Part shown: piece after piece, positions 9,424-18,763 of the stretch
Numbering within the stretch: position 1 is the stretch's first letter
How the letters are laid out: each line of letters starts with the position of its first letter
Origin: Phytophthora colocasiae
Lineage: Eukaryota; Oomycota; Peronosporomycetes; Peronosporales; Peronosporaceae
Length of the DNA stretch: 64,000 nucleotides
Reading direction: 5' to 3'
Assembly: GCA_018806915.1 (NCBI GenBank)
Contig: JAGKQI010000058.1
Coordinates: 248,001-312,000, forward strand
Position numbers and translations under genes: made by a program
Notes under the pieces: model-generated
Told to the model about the DNA's origin: nothing
Seen by the model: the letters and a program-made list of their open reading frames with translations, nothing else
The model's database searches: none

Positions 9424-11306
9424 TGACACGTTGCTAATTACGATTTTTCGAGTGGATATGGACGTTTCGCTGTGATGTGATTGGACATATAATGGATTGT
9501 AGGAGAAAGGGAGATGTGGGACGAGGTTATGTCCCGTGCGACAATAATGGATCTGTGGAAGAAAACCGCTATATATATTAACCTTCACCTGTACTGCAAA
9601 GGGGCCCAAGAGATCAGAAGTGTTCCTCGGAAAAGTGCACAAACTCCGAGAGACAATAACACTCAGTCTGATCACCGGACTTTCCCCGACGATGAGTGCC
9701 TAAAGGTTGGCAGAAAGTCTCTCAGAAGAATGTATCTCTGAGAAGACCTCATCCCGTTGCCGTCCTGTGTGACGATGATGGTTCAAGGAATACAGTTATA
9801 CCCACAAGATACCAAGTATCGCGCACCGGACGTAGCGCACCCCGCGCATATCCCGATTGGACTTCGTGCGTTGTAGCATACGTGCTCCGCACCCTGAAAA
9901 CACTCATGGATTTCTGGTATCACGCATGGAAACTCTGATATCACACCATGAAGTCTGACGAACACGAGTCCGACGTACATGAAGTCTGACGAACATGATT
10001 CTGGTAACACAAGTCTGATGTGTCCGGCTTATACAAGCAATATTCCAGACATTTACCAGTTTCCGATGAACAGACTCCGACGTACAAGACTCCGAAGAAC
10101 AGACCCAAGTGTCACGACTCTGGTATTACGACTCTGATGTACATGATTCCGGAGTACATGGTTCTGATGAACATGTCTCCGACGTACATGATTCCAGACC
10201 CTGATGAACAGGATACCAAGACTCTGACACTCTGAAGTCCACCCCATACTGAAACCAAGTGTACCCAACACGACCTCACGCAATCAAGTGAAACGCAACC
10301 TGCTCATCCCTGTAATGACATCATTAAGTGTCGACTCGACAAGATCTGCAGCATCGACTACCATAGTGAGCCCAAGTGAAGATTCCTGAGTTATACTGAG
10401 ACCAAGTGCATACAGTATTTATACTGTATGAGAATATGGAAGACAGAAGACAGAGAGATACGAGATAGATAACCAGAGTTCAATTTTCCCTGTTGTAACG
10501 AGTTCGATTTGCTTTGTTATAACGAGGTCGTCTGCCTGCTGCTTCCCGTAAGTATTAGGCCACGACAAAGCTTTGAGTCGTGTGATCTCTCACCTATCAA
10601 GCCCCTTTAGGTGGAGATCAGCGTAACGTAGAGACCTGAGAGGACCAACCTATTCCATTTACTAGTTGGGTCGTTTGTCTTGTCTCTAGCGGTAGCCCAT
10701 TTCATATTGTACGTTTGGACAGGTTTTGGGAGCTAGACAGTCGCTCTCAAGACGCTCGGTAGACTGTTATATAACTGATAGTGTATTGGTTTATTTTCCC
10801 TCTATATATTAGAGGGTGGTGCGCGAAAGTTACGGGAATACCAGACAGACCAGGTGTCTGGTGAACATTTCCCTAGTTGACCTGGAGAACTAGCCCACTG
10901 CTCAAGGGCCAGGAAAGAATAAGAGCAGCTACATATTTGTATATCGGAACTCTATATTGCGGTTATCTCGGAAGTCTAATTACTGGACTTCCCATTGTAT
11001 TAATTTCTCTTTTGCTTTCAGAAATCTCTGGTGTACACAAGTGTTCACCGGAAAACGTTCGACTCTCAAGCGCTCCTGTGAGGACCAGAAGGACATCCGA
11101 CGGCCCACGCAAGGAACCCTCACTCTCATCAACACTCTCACGACCCCGGCGAGCGTCTCATTACCAAGACAACGAACCTACGAGGACAGCACAAGGTAAC
11201 ACACGCCCACCTTGCTGTGCGACTCTGGTATCACTACCGGTAGTCACACTTCCAGGTTCACTGTACGCCCCTGCACCGCGGTAAAAGTTGCACCGACTTC
11301 GCGACA
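9424..11306 (+). repeat. GypE 5' LTR (1883 bp)
   Basis: Starts TGACACG and ends GCGACA. The ends are set by three comparisons: the 3' LTR start at 25073, and inverted LTR copies at 31311-33013 and 37792-39494 that stop exactly at the CA end. It contains a degenerate minisatellite (about 9935-10240), a TATA-like CTCTATATATTAGAG (about 10801-10815) that could serve the sense promoter, and several copies of the GypE 11-bp motif (10857, 11027, 11042). The primer-binding site follows directly. A diverged copy forms 57848-63344. Confidence 0.88.
9935..10240 (+). repeat. Degenerate 14-17 bp minisatellite in the GypE LTR
   Basis: Many imperfect units of the form TCTGACGTACATGA, TCTGATGAACATG or TCCGACGTACATGA in a row. 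The other LTR copies have different unit numbers (for example extra GACGTACATGA units near 32625-32675 and 39105-39160), so the array expands and contracts. It is related to the 11-bp motif scattered through the element. Confidence 0.7.
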
Positions 11307-11308
11307 AC

Positions 11309-11325
11309 TGGTGCGCGTACCCGGA
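11309..11325 (+). other. GypE primer-binding site
   Basis: TGGTGCGCGTACCCGGA begins two bases after the LTR. Its complement ends in CCA, as a tRNA 3' end must. I cannot name the tRNA with certainty. Confidence 0.65.
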
Positions 11326-11398
11326 TCTTGGTATCGTGATATCACCGGATCTAAGAGAGTTTGAGAAGAGGGTTTCCTGTCAAGCGTCTATATTCAAG

Positions 11399-12403
11399 AT
11401 GGCTTCACATGGAACTACGAGAGGAGGACGTCGGGGACGCGGTGGTCGCAGTGTGGCGACACGTCAGTCGAAGCGTCTTCAAGGTCTTCCGCCTGACGAA
11501 CAACCCGACTTGGATGCTGTTCAGAAGGCGGCACGCGAGAAGAGGAAGGCTGCACGTGAAAAGGAAGCAGTCGAGGAGGTGAACGTCCCGGAACCGACGG
11601 TCGAAGACCAGCCCGCTGCGGAACCTGAAGCCCAAGAGACACCCGACGTGTCTGGCGAACAAGGTTCTGAGGAAGGTCCGTCCGAAGCTGAAGCTTCTGG
11701 TGACGAGGTGGCCACTGCCCGTGAGGGTGGTGATGAGGCGTCTGAGGGAGGCGCCGACGTGGTTGAGCCCCCGGAGGTCATTGACTTGTGTTCTGAGTCG
11801 ACGGCTTCTGGGAAGTCCGTGGGGGAAGTGAAGACGGAACCCGGACTGGTTGATGAACGTGTCTCGAAGACTCCTAAGTCCGAAGACACTCCGATGTCTG
11901 ACGACATGCCGATGAAGTCCGAAGATTCTCTGAAGACACCGTCTGATGAGTCTGGGAGGGCCGATTCGCTGGATGGAGAACGTGCCCTGAAGTACGTACG
12001 CCGTGAGTTCCGCCGCTGGAGGGACATGGACGCTGGAAGAATTGTTCCGCCGAACGTCGAATACGCCTGGCGAACAGCGAAGCCTGACGCAAATGTCTTT
12101 CAGAAGGCTGCGGCAGCGACGGGCGACTACATCAAGTGGCGGTGTTCTTCAGTATTTCCGGAAGACATGTGGATATCGGAGTTCTGCTTGAGGCGCCATA
12201 GTTTTGGCCGAATCCAAGACTTGTCGTACGTCGAGATCTCGATGAATACCCTGACGGCACCTGAATGCGTCGCTGTCCTTCAGACGATACTGTATGAAGC
12301 AGGATTTGAGTTCCAGAACCTGCTACCGAGGTGGTCTCAGACCCAAGCGTCTGCTATCTTCGAACCTCAAGTGCGCAGTGTGGCGACGGAGCTTCAGAGC
12401 TGA
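11399..12403 (+). CDS. GypE Gag-like protein 1 (334 aa)
   Basis: ATG 11399 has a good context (A at -3, G at +4); the frame is open further upstream only through LTR sequence. The N-terminus is basic (GGRRGRGGRS). A long acidic, Ser/Glu/Pro-rich segment follows, with a SUMO-interaction-like VIDLCSE (about residue 127) and SUMO-consensus-like VKTE, then MKSE. A compact C-terminal part follows (KYVRREFRRWRDMD to FEPQVRSVATELQS), of unknown fold but typical of the first gag block in this lineage. The next frame is in phase after a single TGA at 12401-12403, so the two may form one readthrough protein. Structural role is inferred from position. Confidence 0.7.
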   Translation: MASHGTTRGGRRGRGGRSVATRQSKRLQGLPPDEQPDLDAVQKAAREKRKAAREKEAVEEVNVPEPTVEDQPAAEPEAQETPDVSGEQGSEEGPSEAEASGDEVATAREGGDEASEGGADVVEPPEVIDLCSESTASGKSVGEVKTEPGLVDERVSKTPKSEDTPMSDDMPMKSEDSLKTPSDESGRADSLDGERALKYVRREFRRWRDMDAGRIVPPNVEYAWRTAKPDANVFQKAAAATGDYIKWRCSSVFPEDMWISEFCLRRHSFGRIQDLSYVEISMNTLTAPECVAVLQTILYEAGFEFQNLLPRWSQTQASAIFEPQVRSVATELQS

Positions 12404-12433
12404 CTTGCTGAAGAACTGGTTGAGTGGGCCACC

Positions 12434-15400
12434 GTGACCGCCAGGTCACAGGTCAATCGACTCCCAGAAGACACAAAGGCAGGCAACGAAGCACGTCAAG
12501 GCGAAGCTGATGGTATATTACGCGATGAGAACGCTGACCTACAAGGACGACAGCTGATCATGAGACTCCGGGTGACCGGACTCAGAGTCACACATAGTTC
12601 TGACGGGTCCAGCAGTGGAGAACCGCCGCAGTCCAAGCGCCAGCATGGTCCGCCGCGCCCACAAGTCTCGTCGACACCATCTGCACTGTCGACGCCGTCG
12701 CTGAGTTCACTGCCGGTATACGAGAGTCACTCTGATAGCACTCGCTTGGAGTCTGGGGTGCCAATGTCTGAAGATCGAGGTAGCTCTCTGACGACTGATG
12801 CGCCTGTGCCGAGTGTCATTGGGACCTCGCGTACGTCTGATGAGCACTCGTCGGGACTCCAGATTTCTCGTGGAAGTTCCACAGACTCGTCGCTGATGTC
12901 CATGAGTCGAGGGGCGTCTACACATATGCCGTTGTCTGTCGGAGGTCTGGCGATGGTCGCCCAAGGTGCTGAAGCCGGAGGAATGCTCGCCGGAGAGTCT
13001 ATGGGGATCCACGTGACACGAACGCTGATGCCGGTGAAGTCGGAGCCTGAAGACTTCGAGATGTTGGAAGAGAAGCCGGAGTTTCCAGAAGTGAAGTCCG
13101 AGAGACAGTTGTCTACCAGAAATCCTGTACGAGATTCTGTTCACCGGACGCCAGAAGCTCTATCATCGTCCGCCTCGAGTCGTGGGAGAAGTCACCAGAG
13201 CAGGCATCAGAGTCTGAAGAGCGAGGATCGCCAGAAAGTGTCTTCCAGACGCTTGAGTTCCGTTGCATCAAGCCACACACAAAGTTCCCAGAGATCAGGC
13301 CCAGCGCAGATCGAACTGAACGCTATGCGGCAGCAACAGGAATGGCAGCGTCGAATGGAACAGGAGCAGAAGGAATTTCTGGCCAGAGAACGTCTGGAAT
13401 CCATGGAGCGTGAACGTCGACGTGAACAACGGGAACTTGACACGCGCCAGCAGATCCAGACACTTACCGACCGACTACTTGAGTCTGAGAGCGCCAGACT
13501 GGAAGCCCAGAGACGCGCGGATGACTTGGAAGAACGTCGGAGTCAAGCGTCAGAGTCCAAGCTCAAGTACCATTCGAAATCGTCTGAGAGACAGGTGTCT
13601 GACGAACAAGTTTCTGGTGAACAGTTTTCCGACGTACAGCGTCTGGAGACCGAGTTTGCAGATCGCTGGAAACAACGGGAAGCCGAGGCCGAAGCCGAAC
13701 GTGCGCGTTGGGCAGACGAGCTGAAACGTGACTGGATTTCGCAAATGGAGACCTTACGACAGCGGGTGCACGACGTGGAGTCAGAGCGCGACAGGGAGCG
13801 GGAAAGTTCCCAGAACATGCAGCGTTTCCAGGCCGCAGAATTGAGGAACCTTCGTGCAACATTGTCCCAAGTTCAAGGGGTCGCCCACCCTGAAGCAGCA
13901 ACTTCAAGTCGGATCTCCGGTGAACATGACCCTAAACCGGCAACCGGACTTCTGGTGAACAGTCGGGATACGGGAGATTGCACACCTGGGGTTAGGGGAT
14001 CAGAAGGAGTCGCCAGTAGGGGTAGGGTTACACCCATTAAAACGACGGAGGCCTTCCATGCGCCTCTTCCCCTACGGAGATCGACCGAAACCAAGCGCGC
14101 GAAGGCTGGAAGGCATGGCGCGGCCACCGCGGCCGCTACGACGACCCAGACGGCTCAAGCGGCTCCCCTGACCGAGGTCAAGACTGAAGGAAGGCGCCCA
14201 GCGACTCCCAGGCGCGATGGACACCGGAAACCGAGTGAAAGACGCTCCGAAGATGGTCGGGACGCTCCGCGAAGGCCTGGAAGACGCAGGAATGACCCAG
14301 ACCCGGGTGGAAGCTCCAGTGATTCAAGCTCGGACTCCAGCAACTCGTCTTCTGATGACTTGGATCCTCCGGAAGTTGTAAACCTGACTTCTGCGTCCCA
14401 TGGACAAGCTGGAGCGACTCTGCTGACTATGAGGCCTTTCATAAACTCAAGTATCATCGGAGAATTTGATCCCCGAGCGACATTACGAGAACGGGTTCAC
14501 TGGTGGGAGCGCTTCGTGAACATGGCATCTCAGGGAGCGTGGACGAATAAGACCCGCATACAGGAACTCAAGCTGAAGCTCCCGGTGTCTGCCAGAGATT
14601 GGTTTAACCAACTCCCGAAGTGTGTTTCCCGTGACTGGAAGGAGTTATCATCGGAGTTCCGCAGGCGTTATTGCAAGGCCCGGTCATCATACTCCGAGAG
14701 ATACTTCACGATGGAGATGAAGAGTTCCGAGACTCCGTTGGACTTCTTCTATCGCCTGAACTCGGCCGCCGGAAAAGCTGAGGTGGACTTCAGAAAGTCC
14801 TCCAGACGCCTGGAGAAACACGCTCTGAGGTACATCACCAAGCTGAAGGATGAGCGTCTGAAGATCGCGTTACAAGGCCGGAAGTTCAGGAGTATCTCGG
14901 ACTTGGAATATGCTCTGCAACAGGACGAAGATGTCTGGCGAACTGCTGATCAAGACACTACGACCACCAGACATCGGGATTTCCGAGCGGACAATCTCCC
15001 ACGCGGACAGTTTAAGCCAAAGCGTATGGGGAAGACTTACGTTGCCCGAGAAGCAGACCCGGATGCCTCTGACGGTGTCGACGCGGATACCAGAACTCAA
15101 GAAAAGGATACCAGAGCCTCGTCGTCAGAACATGATCGCGAGACGTCTGGTGTACAATCTTCGTCTGGTGTACAATCTGCCTCTCAGGCGCCTGGCGGTG
15201 CTGACTGGACTCAGCTGACAAACGAAGTCTACCGAGTCATGGATAACATGAGATGGCGACCGCCGCCCCAGTCTCCCCGAGGGTCATCAGGTCAAGATTT
15301 CCAGCATACACGTCGTGATAACCCGGACTACTGGAACAAGTTCTGCGAGAAGTGTCGTCGCTCAGGCCATTCAGAAGAAAACTGCTGGAGAGACATTGTC

Positions 15401-15619
15401 TGCGACAGATGTCAGGAGAAAGGTCACCCGAGCAGGATGCGCCGAGTACCGCCGTGTGAGGTTTGCGGAAAGGTGCACTCTGGGAGACCATGCGAAGACA
15501 TCAAGACTCTGGAATCCCTCAAGAAACTAGCCCGTCAAGGTACACTGAAGGACCTGCCGGATCACCTACTGGAGAGACTTCTGGGTGACGAGACTGACTC
15601 TGGGAAACAGTTAAACTAG
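12434..15619 (+). CDS. GypE Gag protein 2 (capsid and nucleocapsid, about 1061 aa)
   Basis: Same frame as Gag 1, open right after its TGA; the first ATG in this frame is near 12560. In order: Ser-rich disordered part with VKSE, LKSE and VKTE motifs; a long charged coiled coil (about residues 295-385, Glu/Arg/Gln-rich); a second disordered part; a SIM-like VVNL; a retrotransposon Gag/capsid domain (about 660-820, with FDPRATLRERVHWWERF and DWFNQLPK); and a zinc-knuckle cluster near the C-terminus, CEKCRRSGHSEENC, a second knuckle with altered spacing, and CEVCGKVHSGRPC. The product packages the RNA into particles. It ends at TAG 15617, followed by CAA. At over 1000 residues it is very long for a Gypsy Gag. 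Confidence 0.85.
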   Translation: MTARSQVNRLPEDTKAGNEARQGEADGILRDENADLQGRQLIMRLRVTGLRVTHSSDGSSSGEPPQSKRQHGPPRPQVSSTPSALSTPSLSSLPVYESHSDSTRLESGVPMSEDRGSSLTTDAPVPSVIGTSRTSDEHSSGLQISRGSSTDSSLMSMSRGASTHMPLSVGGLAMVAQGAEAGGMLAGESMGIHVTRTLMPVKSEPEDFEMLEEKPEFPEVKSERQLSTRNPVRDSVHRTPEALSSSASSRGRSHQSRHQSLKSEDRQKVSSRRLSSVASSHTQSSQRSGPAQIELNAMRQQQEWQRRMEQEQKEFLARERLESMERERRREQRELDTRQQIQTLTDRLLESESARLEAQRRADDLEERRSQASESKLKYHSKSSERQVSDEQVSGEQFSDVQRLETEFADRWKQREAEAEAERARWADELKRDWISQMETLRQRVHDVESERDRERESSQNMQRFQAAELRNLRATLSQVQGVAHPEAATSSRISGEHDPKPATGLLVNSRDTGDCTPGVRGSEGVASRGRVTPIKTTEAFHAPLPLRRSTETKRAKAGRHGAATAAATTTQTAQAAPLTEVKTEGRRPATPRRDGHRKPSERRSEDGRDAPRRPGRRRNDPDPGGSSSDSSSDSSNSSSDDLDPPEVVNLTSASHGQAGATLLTMRPFINSSIIGEFDPRATLRERVHWWERFVNMASQGAWTNKTRIQELKLKLPVSARDWFNQLPKCVSRDWKELSSEFRRRYCKARSSYSERYFTMEMKSSETPLDFFYRLNSAAGKAEVDFRKSSRRLEKHALRYITKLKDERLKIALQGRKFRSISDLEYALQQDEDVWRTADQDTTTTRHRDFRADNLPRGQFKPKRMGKTYVAREADPDASDGVDADTRTQEKDTRASSSEHDRETSGVQSSSGVQSASQAPGGADWTQLTNEVYRVMDNMRWRPPPQSPRGSSGQDFQHTRRDNPDYWNKFCEKCRRSGHSEENCWRDIVCDRCQEKGHPSRMRRVPPCEVCGKVHSGRPCEDIKTLESLKKLARQGTLKDLPDHLLERLLGDETDSGKQLN

Positions 15620-15684
15620 CAAGCCCGTCGGATGGGGATCCGAAACGCGCCGGGCAAGGCACACCCCCAGAGTTATGTGTTCTA

Positions 15685-16038
15685 GTGTACGTAGGACCGG
15701 AGCTGAAAACAACCCAACCTAAAAATCAACATTGCATGACCGCTTTAGCTCAAGAATCAGCCATGTCTTCAGAAATTCCGCGTCTGAGAGACAGTTCATC
15801 GGACTTTCCGAGAGACTGTTCACCGGACTTTCCGAGAGACAATGAACCGCCTCTGGACGACACAATCCAGTTTCGTCTGAAAGACGGGGAATGTTATGGC
15901 TGGTGGGAGGATCACTACCCTGATCCTGCAAAGCGTGATGTGGTTATGGTGCATGGCGCTGTCAATGATCATCGGACCAAGATTCTCCTGGACACCGGGT
16001 GCGACTATCAACATCCTGAGTTACGACTTTGCGCGTAA
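15685..16038 (+). pseudogene. GypE pol start: protease N-terminal part up to the DTG site
   Basis: Frame 1 segment with a Ser/Asp-rich leader containing a duplicated DFPRD unit, then WWEDHYPDPAKRD and the retropepsin active site KILLDTG. One extra T at 16000 throws the frame immediately after DTG, and the rest of the protease continues in the next frame from 16001. The start used in vivo is unclear. The frame is -1 relative to gag 2, from which it is separated by a stop and about 65 nt. Confidence 0.7.
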
Positions 16039-18763
16039 GCTCGGACTCAGGCTCAAGTCACACAAACAAACAAGAGTGTCTGGGATGGGAGGAGTTCCGA
16101 CGTACATTGGTGCCAGTGCTGAGATCAAGCTGACTCTCGGACCGAGAGTGGTTTACATTGTTGATGTCTGGGTTGCGAATATCGGCGAAGGTATAAACGT
16201 GCTATTGGGAATGGGATTCATGTTCGCTGCTGGTCTGAGGATCAGCGTCCGTGAGGGACTGGTATCTATGCCAGACGAAGTCGTGGTGATGATGTGCAGC
16301 TGGGAGCCCGGTGATCATATCGGCAGGAACAGGTCCATCAGACCAAGTGAAGCTGTACTTCTGAGACCTGGTGAAGAATTTGTTGTTCGCATTGATTATG
16401 GTCCGACGAACCCACAACGAGAAGTCGTGTGGGCGGGACGTGGAGACCGTTGGGTGACTCAGCTGATTTATGCAGCCCGGTCATGGCCTGTGGCGGTGCG
16501 CGTGGTGAACATTTCTGACAAGAATACTTGGGTGAATGAATTTTCTGACGTTGCAAGGATTGTGGAGTATGGATTTTTCCCACGACATGGTCGCTTTGTA
16601 CGGCCAGGCTCTGCAGCCTATCGTGACTGGGAAGTTTTGATTCTGGAGAACACTCCGTCACCAGAGACGAAGAAACGCCTGAAGGCCGAAGCTGACTTGG
16701 AGGATCTGATGCCTCAACCTCCGTGTATGGATCATCCGGTATACCCGTGGCCCACTAAGATCTTACAGCGCCCAAGGCTGGACAATGCTCGAGTACAGTT
16801 TGTGAGGCCTACTTCGGTCCCACGAACAAAACGAGTTCGTTTCGCTTTGGATGCGGCTACGCAGACAGATGACTGGGTGGATGCCGGAGAAGAGGAGACC
16901 CGAGATACCGCTGTGGACACCAGAGATCTGGGATTGTCATCAGAGCAAACGACTCCGAAAGACTCTGGAATCACATCTGGAATTTCGAGTAACATGGACG
17001 AGGATGAGATCACCCTGAGTGTTTCTGGTGAACTGTCCATGGGAGATGGGGATCCGACAGACTGTTCATGGGACATCCCAATCCAAAGTATGCCAGGTAC
17101 CCCTGTGGAAAAGCTCCGAGCCGAGTACGAGCGGTGCATGCGAGTCACGAATGAGGAATTGGATCTGGAACCCGGTGTCTACATACGGGAGGGAACGGAC
17201 CTACTCTCTCAATTACGTGACCAACTGGTTATGCTGCCTGAATTGGAAGATTTGACCCCCGAATGCGACATCGATAAGGCTGACGTCGGAGTACCCGGAA
17301 AAACGACGCCGGAGATGGAGCAGAAACTCAGGGACATCCTGAAGTATCATCGGAAAATCTTTCTGGGAGACGGCAATGCCGCACCTGCCCTGGCAAGGGG
17401 CGTGGTCTGTGACTTGGACGTGGGAGACGCTAAACCTGTTGCCCAGCGTCCGAGGTCCGTTGCCCCTCACCTGATGATCAAAGTGTACGAACTGCTGAAG
17501 AAGCTCCTGGAGACCGGACTCATTGAGTACTCGACTTCGCCTTGGGCATCACCAATAGTGATTGTTCTCAAGAAGAATGGTGTGGATATACGCATGTGCA
17601 TTGATTATCGCGTGGTGAATGGTTTTATCCAGTTGTCGCGTTATCCGTTGCCCCTGATAGACGATCTGTTGATTGGTTTTGAGGCAGCACTGTGGTTTAT
17701 GAGTCTGGATATGGCGAGTGGTTTTTGGGCTATTCGAATGACGGAGCGTGCAAGGCTGATCTCAGCGTTCATCTGCCCATTTGGACACTTCCAGTGGGTA
17801 AGAATGCCTTTTGGTCTGAAGAACGCCCCTCTGGTGTACCAGGCTATGCTGGACAACTGCCTGTGGGGGTTTGTGCGATTGTCACCTGAAGAAGAGGCCG
17901 ACGTTGATCCTGATGTGTTAGAATTCCTGAAGTTGGAACCCCAGAACTCTGACGTACATGGTCTGATGTCTGGTGAACAACTTCAGAACTCTGATGAACA
18001 CATGCCAGAGATTCCGGTGCTCACCGACCAAATGACTGTCTTTCAGAGGAACATCCCAGTCCCGTCCTTCATGGGACCGGTACTCGGTCGAAGTTCCTAC
18101 ATTGACGACATTGCACATGGGGCGCCCACCTGGGATCAACTTTGTGAAGACCTGAACGCCTTGCTCTTCAGACTCAGATACTGGAACATTTCTGTGAGCC
18201 TGCTAAAGAGCGAGTTCGGGAAGTTGACGATTCCTTATCTGTCGCATGAGATCAGTGCTGAAGGACTGAGAGCCACGCTGAAGATTGTCAAAGGAGTGGA
18301 AGAATTGCCGTTCCCGTCGACACTCAAGGGAGTACAGAGTTTCATGGGAAGTCTGAATTACTACAACAAGTTTATCGAAGACTTACCGGTGATCGCTGCT
18401 GTGCTCTACGAGTTGTCTGATGAACAGATTCGCGCTGGTCGAGATTTGGCTCGAGCTAAGGAAGCCTTTGAGATTCTGAAGCGCAAGATTGTCTCGGCAC
18501 CGCTTCTCAGACACCCAGATCGCACCAGACCTTTCGTTATTATACCTCATGCGAACCCATGGGCTGCTTCAGCCGTCTTGGGGCAGGAGTACGATGGAGT
18601 GATACACCCCGTACGGTTCACTGGACGTGTGCTGAATGAGGCAGAACTCCGGTATCACATCGCAGAGAAAGAGGTCATAGCGATCCTCAGGGTTCTGGAG
18701 AACTTTCGGGCTCTGGTAAACACGAGTCCCGTGTCACGGTGTACACCAGAAATTCGGTGTTGA
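16001..18763 (+). pseudogene. GypE pol: protease remainder, RT and first RNase H
   Basis: It resumes with ATINILSYDFARKLGL and NVLLGMGFM (protease C-terminal half), then a linker with acidic inserts. RT follows: VVCDLDVGDAKPVAQ, SPWASPIVIVLKKNG, MSLDMASGFW (first catalytic Asp), MPFGLKNAP and the catalytic YIDD at about 18100. About 45 residues just before YIDD are an insert containing two copies of the 11-bp motif. The thumb (MGSLNYYNKFIED) and an RNase H (PFVIIPHANPWAASAVLGQE, ELRYHIAEKEVIAILRV) follow. The frame is lost near 18725 by a likely one-base deletion and continues in the next frame. RT motifs are all intact, so the element failed recently. Confidence 0.9.

Noticed and set aside
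9935..10240. CRISPR-like array
   Set aside because: Units are degenerate, contiguous and without unique spacers, inside an LTR of a eukaryotic element.
10877..11284. 135-codon ORF in the GypE LTR, repeated in every LTR copy
   Set aside because: Repeated only because the LTR is repeated; broken in the copies at 38017-38220 and 63120-63374, with no domain.
11521..12027. 168-codon minus-strand ORF opposite GypE gag 1
   Set aside because: Ser-rich mirror of an acidic Ser/Glu coding region; no start context or motif.
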